64,000 nucleotides of DNA from contig NC_063180.1 in NCBI RefSeq assembly GCF_023159225.1, positions 6,321,297-6,385,296 of the forward strand, read 5' to 3'. The number at the start of each line of letters is the position of its first letter. Within the stretch, counting starts at the first letter, position 1. Position numbers and translations under genes: made by a program. Positions 54,668 through 64,000 of this stretch are shown here, piece by piece. Under the pieces are notes generated by a model. It saw nothing but the letters and a program-made list of their open reading frames with translations. It searched no databases and was not told the DNA's origin. Source of the stretch: Perognathus longimembris pacificus. Its lineage: Eukaryota > Chordata > Mammalia > Rodentia > Heteromyidae.

Positions 54668-55757
54668 CTTTTTTATGTCTTCATTTCTTTCCTGAATTTT
54701 TTCCATTTCTTTGCTGAAGCTTCACCACTTTTCCATTTGTTTCAAATACATTTGTAGTTGCTTGTTGAAGCATCTTTATCATGGCTGCTTGGAAATCTTT
54801 GTCAGATAATTCAAACATCTCTGTCATGCTGGTGTGGGCACTTGTTGTTGTTGCTTTTTTATCTACATTATTCCTGATTATTGGTATGATAAGTGGGGTT
54901 TTATTTTGCTTTTTAATTGAAACCTGGACATTTTTATGCTGTGTACTGAGATTCTGGATTTAATATAAACCATCTGTTTGGGCTGGCTTTTTGACTCCAC
55001 TTCAGCAGGGGCAATGGTGGGCACTGCCTTGTTACCCCAGGTGGAGATAGAAGTGTGGGCCTCCACTTAGCCTCCAATGGCTCTAAGTTTGTTGGGCCTC
55101 CATTGCTGCTGATCAGGGGCAGTAGTTCTGGCTTCCATTGGTCTCTGCTAGGTCTTTACTGTTTAAGGAGTGGTCTCATTATCACTGGACAATGGTGAAA
55201 CTTTATTTTCTCCTGGGCCTCCTCTAGTACTGCCCATTGTGAAGAGAAGTTTCTCATTAGTGATCCCTGCTTGACATTCTCTGGCATCAGTCCAAGGGAT
55301 CTGGAGGCGACTTGGTATAATCTTGCAAGAGTGGAAAGGACAGGCCACGTGGTCTTTGCTAATGGGTAGGTAGGAATGGACTATATTTTTCCTCTGTGTA
55401 TTTGTCAGCAACAGAATGTGTACCGTCTAAATTTTCTGTCTTCCTAGGCTGACTTTTCTTGATCCTTCAGCTAGAAAGAGCAGATTTTGAAAGGTTTGGA
55501 CTATTTGTTTATCTGTGTCTGTTTCTGAGCTAGAAGCTTCTTTATATCTGGTTTTGAGATAGATGAGGCAAGAAGAAAACCAAGGAAACTTTACTACCAT
55601 GTCGCCCTTAGGTCCTAGCCAGTTGGCCTTCTCTCCATATTTCTGAGTTCTTGTTTGTTTCTTTTATACATAATATCCAAAGATTTTTAGTTTTGCTTAG
55701 CAGAAGAAATTGAGAAAGTGCTTCTACTTTACCTCCCTGAAACAAGAAGTTCTCTCC

Positions 55758-56745
55758 TGTAATCTGTACTATTCTAATGGACACTTTTCATTTTTCCAGC
55801 ATTATCTTTTCCCCATCACAATTGTAGAGCCAACCATTTCTTGAAGGAGCACTGCTTCATTTTATTGGAGAACAACGAAACTTTAAAACTTAACATTGTA
55901 TGCCATCTGTGCTTATCATTGCTTCAAGGTCCTGGGGGTTCACAGAGCAAGAAGCGGATGCATGTGTATAGCCTCATGTCACACATGTAATGTTATGGAT
56001 GTATGGGTTGTGGTTGTGTGTGTGCTTAAATTCATACATGAACCTCCAATCCACTGTTGCAAGTTCCTTCTGGCATTTTTCCCTTGGATTATTTGTAGCT
56101 TCTTTCTCCGAAGTGAGAAACTTAGCTGCCATTATGTATAGTAGGGTTATTTATTTGTTCAGCCCTGGTGTCCATATAGTTTTGTAATGTTAAACTCTAC
56201 CAGGTGAAAGACAACGTTTGTGCACAGTTATGTTCTACTTAGCCTCCTCAGCCAAACAAAACACTGTTTTGCTCAGTGACTTAGGCCAAACCCTGCTTGC
56301 CTCCCTTCTGTGATTATGTCACTCATGTAATAAAGCCCGACATACTGCTGGTGGTCTGCATGCCGTTGCATTTCCCCACACTGTGGTGGATTTTTTTTTA
56401 TGTGTATCTTAAAATTCCCACTGTAGGATTCGATCTGATGGGTTTTGACAAAGGTCCAGCCAGCCCTCCAGAACAGTTCTATCACTCCTAATTGGACTCG
56501 TGTTCCAGTAGTTTTTCATTTTCCCACTATCACATGATAGGCTGCCTTTCTGGCCACATTTGTTTAGCAAAATGCACCTAAGATTCATCCACATTTTATT
56601 GTAAGTCAATAGCTGCTAAGTCACATGCTATGGTCGGGAAGGAATGTTCCATGATCTAGGTTGTTTCTATATTTTGTTGATTAGTAAGTAAAGGTGCTAT
56701 AAACATTCACATACATGTTTTGTGGAGACATAAGTTTTTATTTTC
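55758..56745 (-). repeat. Old L1M-type fragments
   Basis: 55780-56200 ('ttccccatcacaattgtaga', 'ggagcactgcttcatttta') and 56540-56745 ('taagattcatccacatttta', 'gctataaacattcacatac') fit old L1 in reverse. The piece between (56200-56540) is not recognised. Confidence 0.45.
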
Positions 56746-56747
56746 TT

Positions 56748-56941
56748 TTTTATTCCAGTCCTGGGGCTTGAATTCAGAGCCTGGGCACTGTCCCTGAGCT
56801 TCTTTTGCTCAAGGCTAGCACCCTACCACTTGAGCTCAGTGCTGTTTTGGCTTTTTCTGTTTATGTGGTACTGAGAAATAGAACCCAGGGCTTCATGCAT
56901 GCTAGGCAAGCACTCTACCACTAAGCCACATTCCCAGCCCC
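56748..56941 (-). repeat. IDL-Geo SINE, old
   Basis: 'ggggcttgaattcagagcc', 'aaatagaacccagggcttc' and 'ccacattcccagcccc'. Diverged. Confidence 0.9.
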
Positions 56942-56982
56942 ATGTTTTCATTTTCATGTGATGGGGTATTATTTATTCATTT

Positions 56983-57194
56983 TGACCTGGGGCTTGAACA
57001 ATGTCCCTTAGATTTTTCCCTCAAGGCTGATGCTCTTCCACTTGAGCCACATCCTCACTTCCAGCTTTTTGCTGGCTAATTAGAAATGACAATAGTCTCA
57101 GGACTGTCCTGCCTGGGTTGGGTTTGAACCATGATCCTCAGATCTCAGCTTCCTGAGTAGCTAGGATTACAGGCATGAGCATCAGCACCTGACA
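56983..57194 (-). repeat. B1-like/Geo SINE
   Basis: 'ctcttccacttgagccacat', 'gctggctaattagaaatgac' and 'gagtagctaggattacaggc'. Confidence 0.85.
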
Positions 57195-57535
57195 ACTTTT
57201 TGAGAAACTTCAAAATGATTTTATACAATAGATGTGCCCCTTACCCCTCTTGCCATAATAAGAAGAGTCCCAGCTGTTTCACTTCCTTGTCTGGTTGGCT
57301 GCGGGCAGGTTTTTATTTATTTTGGGTTTTCTTACACAGGGTGGTAATATCTCATCATGATTTTAATTGGCCCATCCTTGGCAATTAACTATGCACACCA
57401 TCTTTCCATGTAATTTTGCCACCCATATTTGCCCATTTTGATTTTTTTTCTGATACAACCTCATGGGTTTTTTTCCTAGACAAAAAAGCTCTGTTGTTTT
57501 AGCCACACTTCTAACCCTTTTTGTTTTATTTATTT
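57195..57535. other. AT-rich sequence, nothing recognised
   Basis: Probably further decayed repeat, but I cannot assign it. Confidence 0.3.
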
Positions 57536-57539
57536 TGTT

Positions 57540-57750
57540 CAATAGGATCTCACTCTTTTTCCCCCAGGGGCAGTCTTGAACTTCAGTCCTCCTACATCCA
57601 CCAACCATATAGCTGGGACCAAATGTATACACCATCACATCTGGCTTATTGGTTAAGATAAGGTCTTGCGCTTTTTGACCCAACCATCCTCAAAACTCAA
57701 TCCTTTCTCTATATCCTGAGTAGCTGGGGTATGTGAGATACCATACCCAT
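57540..57750 (-). repeat. Two old B1-like fragments
   Basis: 'aggatctcactctttttccc', 'gcagtcttgaacttcagtcc' and 'agctgggaccaaatgtatac', then a second weaker copy ('gataaggtcttgcgcttt', 'gagtagctggggtatgtg'). Confidence 0.55.
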
Positions 57751-57829
57751 TGTGAGTATTTTATTTCTTATCCTTGATTTGTTACAGTTCATTATATATT
57801 CTCAACACAAATCTCTTTTCACTCATATA

Positions 57830-58140
57830 GCAGTGTCTATTGAAGAACAGAGTCCTAAATTTTGACAGATTCTGATACATATATAGACTTTTCTGTTATA
57901 AATTATGATTTTTGCCTAAACCAGGTCACCAAAGATTTTATCTTAGAAATTTTATAATTTTAGATTTTACATTTATATCTACAATTCACTTGAATCTTTC
58001 TTCTCTGTGTGTGATGTGAGTTTTGGATCAAAGTTTTAGGTTTTAAACTTATTTTTGCCTGTGTAGATCCAATAGTTCCAGACTACTTATCAAGAGGATA
58101 TTCTTTTACCACTCAATTGTCTTCTCCCTTTGGCTGAAAA
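57830..58140 (-). repeat. Old L1M-type fragment
   Basis: 'attgaagaacagagtcctaa', 'gattttacatttatatctac' and 'ggatcaaagttttaggtttt' are reversed L1M phrases. A remainder continues at 58385-58480 ('ctatgtctggacttaattt'). Confidence 0.6.
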
Positions 58141-58177
58141 CCAGGTATGAGTTTGCTTTGTCTCTTTTCTTTCTTAT

Positions 58178-58384
58178 GAAGGTTCAGGAATTTGAACTCA
58201 AGGTCTCTTACTTATTTGCCTGGTGCTCAACCACTTCAACCGTACCTCCAGCCCAGCTTTTTGCTGGTTAACTGGAGACAGAGTCTCATGGACCTTTCTG
58301 CCCTAGCTATCTTGGAACTATGATCCTCTGAACTATAGTTTCCTGAATCGCTAAGATGACAGATGTGAGCCACTGGTTCCTGGT
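58178..58384 (-). repeat. B1-like/Geo SINE inside L1M
   Basis: 'tttgaactcaaggtctctta', 'ctggttaactggagacagag' and 'gatgtgagccactggttcc'. Confidence 0.75.
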
Positions 58385-58489
58385 TTGTGGGGGTCTATGT
58401 CTGGACTTAATTTGTTGATGTGTCTAGCCATCATGCTTCCATGGCTGAAGGTAATTTAAGCTCTCTTTTTTCTTTTTCACAACTGATCT

Positions 58490-60955
58490 AGAATCCTAGT
58501 TTATCGGCCCAGCTGCCTACCTGGCCTTCAGAACCCTATCCTGCTGAAAAGACTTATTATCATTGCCTATACCTGCCTGCCCTTGGGTATGAAACCCTGC
58601 CCTGTCTCTCATTGCCTGCAGCCTGGTTTCTCCCTGGCTCTGCTCCTTCCTCTGCCCTCTCCACCATTCACTCACTTCCCCAAGTTAAGATTTCATGGTT
58701 TCAGGCTGCCCAACCCCCATGCCTCTCCTCTCCACCACTGGATTTTCCACCTGTATGCTTGGCCTGACTATGCAAGTCCCTGGGTCCTGAGACCCTCAGA
58801 CCCTCTAACATCCAGTTCTAAGTCCTCCTGCTCTGAGGACAGAATGTAGGCTCAGAGGCAGAGTTGAGATTTGACTTTGACTATGCCTCCTCAGCTAAGC
58901 AGACCTGTGTCCTTGAGGCCAAAGCGTAGTAGCACTTTTTGAGCTAGAGAGATATGGAAGGGTGTCAGGAGCTCCTTTGGGTATTTTCTTTGTGCCACTC
59001 CCTTTAGGTTGGCCAGTTTCCTCTCAGCACTGGAAGTCAGTCATCAGGTCATGATGTAGTTATGCCCACCTCACACCCTGGCTCACATAAAGCCATGTCT
59101 GATATCTTTACAGTGAGCAGTATGCCTGACCACTGCAGTGAAAGTATATGGCTGCTGCCTAATCTCTGCTACTTCCCGAGTCAGCATGGAAATGAAGCTT
59201 TGTCCTTAGCCTGGCATAGTCCTGTGCATAGGGATATGGTAGCTACCTGCCCAATCATCTGTAAATGTGAGGCTGTAATTGTCACCATTCTCTATCTATA
59301 ATAACCCAGTCATGAACCCATTCATGACCCCTTCATTCCTGAGTACCTGCCCTGAGCCAAACCTGTGGGATGGGAACAGAGACTCAGAGGAGTTAGAGTC
59401 ATGATTGCTTGCAAGACGTATATGGGACAATACAAATCTTGCCCACCCAACAGGTCTCATTCAAAGGCCATCATAATTCTCTTCTGTGAGCAAATGACCA
59501 TTATTGTGGGCATCCAAACACTCATGTAGAAAGAGAGCCTTGCCTGGGGGTGAGGGCAGGAGTGGAATGGGATGGGATTTCCACGTGTCCCCCTTCCTCA
59601 TAATGACCACCTGTCTTTTCCTCTCAGTCTCCCCCACAAGCTGAAGTCAAGGTCACTGAGCTCATTCTTCCCCATATTTCACAACCAGCAGGTGGCCTTA
59701 TCTCCATGCTGTCCTGGGTGCTCTTCCAGCGCCCCCCCCCCCCCCCAATGCCGTCAGAAAGCTTTCCCAGCTTTTCTCACTTGCTGTACACTTTGATTTG
59801 TGTCACTCTTTGGGCCTTCTAGAAAATAAGGAAGGCTGGACTGAATACTTCTGAGATTAGGCTTTAAAGCAAAACATATTTGCTCTGCTGAGCCCTTCAC
59901 CCTGTGTGGGGAGGAAGAATGAAGAGGCTGTCTTTGAAGAGATCCTTCCCTCTTCCCTCTAGTGAGTATGAGAACAGCAATTAAACGAGGGGAGTTGGGA
60001 GCCCATAGGTTAGCCTAGTCCACTCCAGCCAGCTTGGGCTTCGATTATATTCTCATACTCAGCCTATCCACTCATGACATTCTTGTAATAAAAAGAGGTG
60101 ACATGGGAAATTCAACTATGGGCCCCACAGAGGAGCTCTCTAAGAAGGTGTCCTTTCCAAATTGAAAGACGAATAGGAGCCCACTGAGTGGCACAGGGCA
60201 GGCACAGAAAGATCATCCCAGGAAGAAGGAAGGGAATATACAAATATTAGAGACTGGTGTGCTTGCTCTGGTGGCTGGCCTGGTTACATCTCCTCTTGGC
60301 AGCTTCTGGTTTGGTTTCCACCACTCGTTCATTGGGAACACCCTCTCCCTTTCATTCCATGAGGCCTTTCCTAGTGCTCCTCAGCCCTCCTCTCTTCTTG
60401 GGTCTGCACCTCTCCTGGAACAGGCTTTTCTACACCCATTCCAAGCACCTCAAGTTCATGCCTAGCTTCAGACTGTATACCCTGCTTTTGGGTGGCCTTG
60501 GGCACCTCCACAGGCTCCCTGAAGTTGTTTTCCCCCAAACTGCCTCTCCTCTGGCTCCCAGTCTGCTCATTCATGCAGGGGTAGAGGGGAGGGAGGGGAG
60601 ACTGACACAAGAATGGAGGATGCCCCCTTCCCCCTCACTTCCCAGCACATATTACCAAGTCCTATTCCTTGTACCCTATATTTCTTATCCTCTATGCTCT
60701 ATCTCCTCTGTCACTCCCAAGTTGGGGTTCATGTCTCCCATACAGAGCCCCCCTGATTCTCTCCCTGTCTCCCCACTACACATATACCTCATACCATAAT
60801 GCTTCCCTTAGCAGCCTTGTAACAACTGTGTCCCTTGTATACCCTCAGTCCCCAGGATTCCCCAGGCTCTTGGGTCTAAGCCCAGCCTGCTCTCCAAGGG
60901 GGACCTGCTGGCCAAGGTTGGCCATCTCTCCTGCCCCCACTGGGCTTTGCTCCTC
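58490..60955. other. Unique sequence, nothing recognised
   Basis: C-run at 59731-59748. The 180-codon + frame at 60257-60799 is Leu/Pro/Ser-rich without domains, and I treat it as chance. Confidence 0.4.
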
Positions 60956-60979
60956 CCTGTTCACTCAGCCATCCTGAAC

Positions 60980-61135
60980 TTCTGTCATTTTCTGTCATTA
61001 CATCACAAATTCCCACAACACTTGGGAACTAAAAGAAAACCAACAATAAGCATTTGTTATTTCACACAGCGTCTGAGGGCAGGAATTTGGGAGTGGCTGG
61101 GCCAGGTAGTTCTGGCTCAAGGCTCCTGTGAGGCC
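60980..61135 (+). repeat. Old mammalian interspersed repeat fragment
   Basis: 'caaattcccacaacacttgg', 'gcatttgttatttcacacag', 'ggcaggaatttgggagtggc' and 'ggtagttctggctcaaggc' belong to a repeat common in mammals. The family name is left open. Confidence 0.5.
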
Positions 61136-61768
61136 CCAGGAGAGCTGCCAGGGCCAGGGGGCTGCAACCTCTGGGGGAGGTGAGAGGAGGCTGGAGGCTC
61201 CCTTCCAAGATACCTCTCCCCAGACAGGTGGGGACACCCCCCCCACACACAGGCTGACGCTCCTCCCCTTTTCCCTAAAGACTTGGGTCCGAAAGAGGCG
61301 GCCATACATGAAAGAATGGAAGAAGTCAACAGGAAAATTAGTTGTGCCTGGAGGGGCCACAACCTAACTATGCATATCTAGGTCAAAAATGGGAGGTCTT
61401 CTGTAATCAAAGCACTCCCCTCACCTCAATGAGGGTGGTGACGGCAGCTCTGTCACGTTCTTGCTGCTTGTGGCCTCGGCCATCTTTGCCTGCAGTGTCC
61501 AGGAGCCTCCATGCCCCGGAGATCCACGCATGCTCATGCTGTGTGGCTTCTCTGCTGTGTGACACTGCCCAGTTCACCCCTCCCCTGGCCTTCGCAACAC
61601 TCCCATACGCCACAGCTCAGCTCAGCTCAGCTCCACATGGAGATGGGTCCCCAACTGAAGCCCAGGAGCTGCTTTCCCAACAAAAGGCTAGACCTGATGC
61701 CCTGAAGGCCATCTCCTGCTCCCAGGAGAGCCCTAAAAATCCACCCAGGATGTAAGACTGAGGAAGAC

Positions 61769-61770
<2 letters not shown>
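61136..61770. other. Unique GC-rich sequence
   Basis: A short (CTCAG)n run lies near 61616-61630. No exon is supported. Confidence 0.4.

Positions 61771-61828
<58 letters not shown>
61771..61828. repeat. (AG)n microsatellite
   Basis: About 29 AG units. On the - strand it gives Leu-Ser repeats within the 245-codon frame 61617-62354. Confidence 0.97.
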
Positions 61829-61830
<2 letters not shown>

Positions 61831-62373
61831 CCTCTTTTTGCTAGAGGGTTTCTAGACTGTTCCATGCCCTGAGGTCTGAGTCTCAGTTTGGACCAACACT
61901 GAGGTCCAGAGCCGTCATAAGCTACACTGTCAGAAGGCCTCAGGGAACAGAGCACAATTTCCTGCTGGGAGTTCCCATGCCTCTTCACTGCCCCCACCCC
62001 CCATTTACCCCTAAGACCTTGGGCCAAACACTTGCCTTTCTGCACACTGGATTCCCAAAGGGTTGGATTAATGGCTTGCATAGGCAAGCCCTTCGCTTCC
62101 TCCTCCTCCCCCAGGTGCCAGACCCATTCTTGCCCTGTCCAGCAAGCACATCCTTGATGTTCCCAGCCTCTCACATCCCATTCTCTGCCTCTTTCCCCTG
62201 TGTCCCACCCGAAGCCAGGAACCCCATGCCTTCCAGGTCCCTGGTCCCAACACTGACTGGGCTGCTCCCCTGAACTCCCTTGGTTTATTCCAGCACAACC
62301 CAAATCCTGCTGTTGTAGATAGGGGTGATTTCCACACCAGGCTGGGAACCTCACATATTGCTAGAGAAAGTTG

Positions 62374-62374
<1 letters not shown>
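61829..62374. other. Unique sequence
   Basis: Nothing recognised. Confidence 0.35.
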
Positions 62375-62410
<36 letters not shown>

Positions 62411-62634
62411 TGGACCTTGAACTCAGGTCCTGGGCACTGTCCTTGAGTTGTTCTGCTCAAGGCTGATACTCTACCACTTAAAACTCCACTTCCGCCGCTT
62501 TTTTTTTTTTTTTTTGGTGGTTAATTGAAAATAAGAGTCTCACAGACTTTCCTGCCGGCTGGCTTTGAACCACAATCCTTCGATATCAGCCTTCTGAGAT
62601 GCTAGGATTACAGGTGTGAGCCACCAATGCCTAG
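62375..62634 (-). repeat. (TG)n plus B1-like/Geo SINE
   Basis: TG array at 62375-62409 directly on the 3' side of the reversed SINE ('accttgaactcaggtcctgg', 'ggtggttaattgaaaataag', 'gatgctaggattacaggtg'). Confidence 0.88.
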
Positions 62635-62639
62635 CAAGG

Positions 62640-63126
62640 AAGTCGATTTTAAGAAACTAGAGCAAGGAGTTGCTGCTGGGTTGTCTCAAAGCTGTCCTAC
62701 CTATGCCAGTGGTGATCTTCAGCCCTGGGTGATACCACTGGAATCTCTGTTAACAAAGCAGCACAGCTGGGAGCCCCTTCCACTTGCCACCAGCTCCTCA
62801 GCCTTCCCCAGTCATCTAGGGGTGCCTGCCCTTAGCACACAGGCTCTATTTCTCCACACCTCCTCAGCATGTCCCTTTCCCTACTCTCATGCCCATCTTT
62901 ATGGCTTTGCCAGTGGCCCACGGTAGCTCAAATCCCACAGAGATCCCCAGACTCTGGTTCTTCCACTCAACTCTTTCGTAAAACCAGAGTCCTCCCCAGG
63001 GCCTCTCAGGCAAGGAAGCCCACCAGGCAGCCCTGTTTGGGGCCTCCTGATAACCAAGTGACATATTGTGCTCCCATTGTACAGATGAGGAGACAAAGAC
63101 AATTTAAAAGTTTGAATCCTCAGCAC
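62640..63126. other. Unique sequence, MIR-like end
   Basis: A short reversed MIR phrase at 63078-63105 ('cattgtacagatgaggag'). No exon is supported. Confidence 0.4.
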
Positions 63127-63189
63127 CATATATATACATGTATATATACATATACATATATTAATATACATATATATATGTATATATAC

Positions 63190-63231
<42 letters not shown>
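63127..63231. repeat. (TA)n / ATATAC microsatellite
   Basis: About 105 bases of TA with ATACA variants on the left and pure TA on the right. It follows 'tcagcaccatatatatac', which resembles the end of an ID monomer. Confidence 0.95.
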
Positions 63232-63235
<4 letters not shown>

Positions 63236-64000
63236 GCCTCTTTGGATGGAGAGCAGAACCTTGAAAGGTGAAGCTGTGGATGACCAGGGATTCCAGACCT
63301 GCCCTGCATTGCCTGCCTCTGCCCAGGATGGGAATTAGGGAAGGAAGGACAGTGGAAAAGGAAGGGAGATGGGAGAACAGTGCACATGAGTTTGAAGGGA
63401 TGAGAGCTTGTCTGGGCAGCCTGGGTTGGTGCTGGGCTTCTTCCCCAAACCCAGATTTGGCAGTTGGTAAACTGATCCCAGCTCACACTGATGGGTTCAT
63501 CTGTCCCTGAGCACTGGTTTCAGGGGACCACTCACTGCTTCCTTGCAGATCTCCTGCACCAATTCCAGACTGCTAGACATGGCAGGATGTGCTACGGGCC
63601 ACATATAGGGTAGGGGCTTTTTCTGGTCTCAATTGGCAGATAAGTACAGATATGGTCCAGAGATGTCCATCTACTTAGTCAAGGTCACAGAAGTGTTAAT
63701 GGGCAGAGCTGGGGATGGAAACAGATTCTGCCTGGCCTCAAAGCCCACACCATTCTCGGGGAACCCATGGCCTCTACATGCCCTGCCTTCTCCTGGGGCC
63801 TCACACATACATGGCACCTTCCATGCTCCTGGCCTGGCCCAGCCTTCCTTGCTGGCCCCAGTCACCTCACCTGTGTGTCCATCTCCATCAGGAAGTCCTC
63901 CCTGCTCAGCATAAACACATGTGGACACCATGACACACACCATGTAGCACAGATAGCACAGTCTGATGTAAGTGACACCACATGATTCTACCCAGTGTCT
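63232..64000. other. Unique sequence with MIR relic
   Basis: 63635-63740 reads like reversed MIR ('ggcagataagtacagatatg', 'caaggtcacagaagtgttaa', 'gggcagagctggggatgg'). No exon is supported. Confidence 0.4.

Larger units (their letters stand above)
54285..55757 (-). repeat. Old L1M-type LINE, continued
   Basis: Resumes with 'ggttctaaaatttctatttg', then after the SINE insert 'gttgaagcatctttatcatg', 'ctttgtcagataattcaaac' and 'acctggacatttttatgctg', and near the end 'gcagaagaaattgagaaagt'. All are in order for one reversed L1M. Confidence 0.65.

Noticed and set aside
61617..62354. 245-codon - strand open frame
   Set aside because: Its length comes from the AG microsatellite (Leu-Ser repeats), which cannot create stops; the rest shows no domain.

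Overview
The window reads as nuclear DNA of a mammal, most likely a geomyoid rodent (kangaroo rat, pocket mouse or pocket gopher group). The main clue is a dense set of dimeric SINEs. Their left half is an ID/tRNA-Ala-like monomer with a clear pol III B box, and their right half matches the Geo monomer described for Geomyoidea (IDL-Geo SINE). A second, older SINE group joins a B1/Alu-like left part to the same right part. Old mammalian repeats (MIR, L2, L1M-type LINEs) and long microsatellites are also typical of a placental genome. Species cannot be named from the sequence alone, and the repeat names come from my recall of consensus sequences, not from a search.

Gene content is very low. I found no complete gene, tRNA, rRNA or snRNA and no CRISPR array. 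The best coding candidate is a 152-base exon near the left edge (1151-1302, + strand), with a good splice acceptor, an open frame of 49 codons and a stop. It could be the last coding exon of a gene lying mostly to the left. A weaker exon candidate lies at 35715-35812. Possible decayed retrocopies lie at 8816-9355, 10278-10748 and 21285-21500. Most of the longer open frames are chance frames or run through microsatellites.

Layout: 1-9 kb is mostly unique sequence with MIR/L2 relics, the exon candidate, a TATA-type promoter candidate near 4.5 kb and a repeat-free CpG-containing block at 4.9-5.7 kb. 9-23 kb is SINE-rich with long purine tracts and two nested SINE insertions. 23-31 kb has an L1 ORF2 relic, L2 and more SINEs. 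31-50 kb is mixed unique and SINE sequence with two short L1 tail insertions that keep exact target-site duplications (TSDs), and a GC-box-bearing block at 46.4-47.2 kb. 50-58.5 kb is a LINE graveyard: one L1 3' region on + and a large old L1M mosaic on -. 58.5-64 kb is mostly unique sequence with a few repeats.

I did not find a new multi-gene system. The most interesting signals concern retroposon biology: an insertion made only of an A-tail, a foldback mutation inside a SINE, apparent erosion of a second pol III promoter in the youngest SINEs, and microsatellites that start at SINE 3' ends. An RFX X-box next to a forkhead site at 11.8 kb is a possible cilium-type regulatory element.
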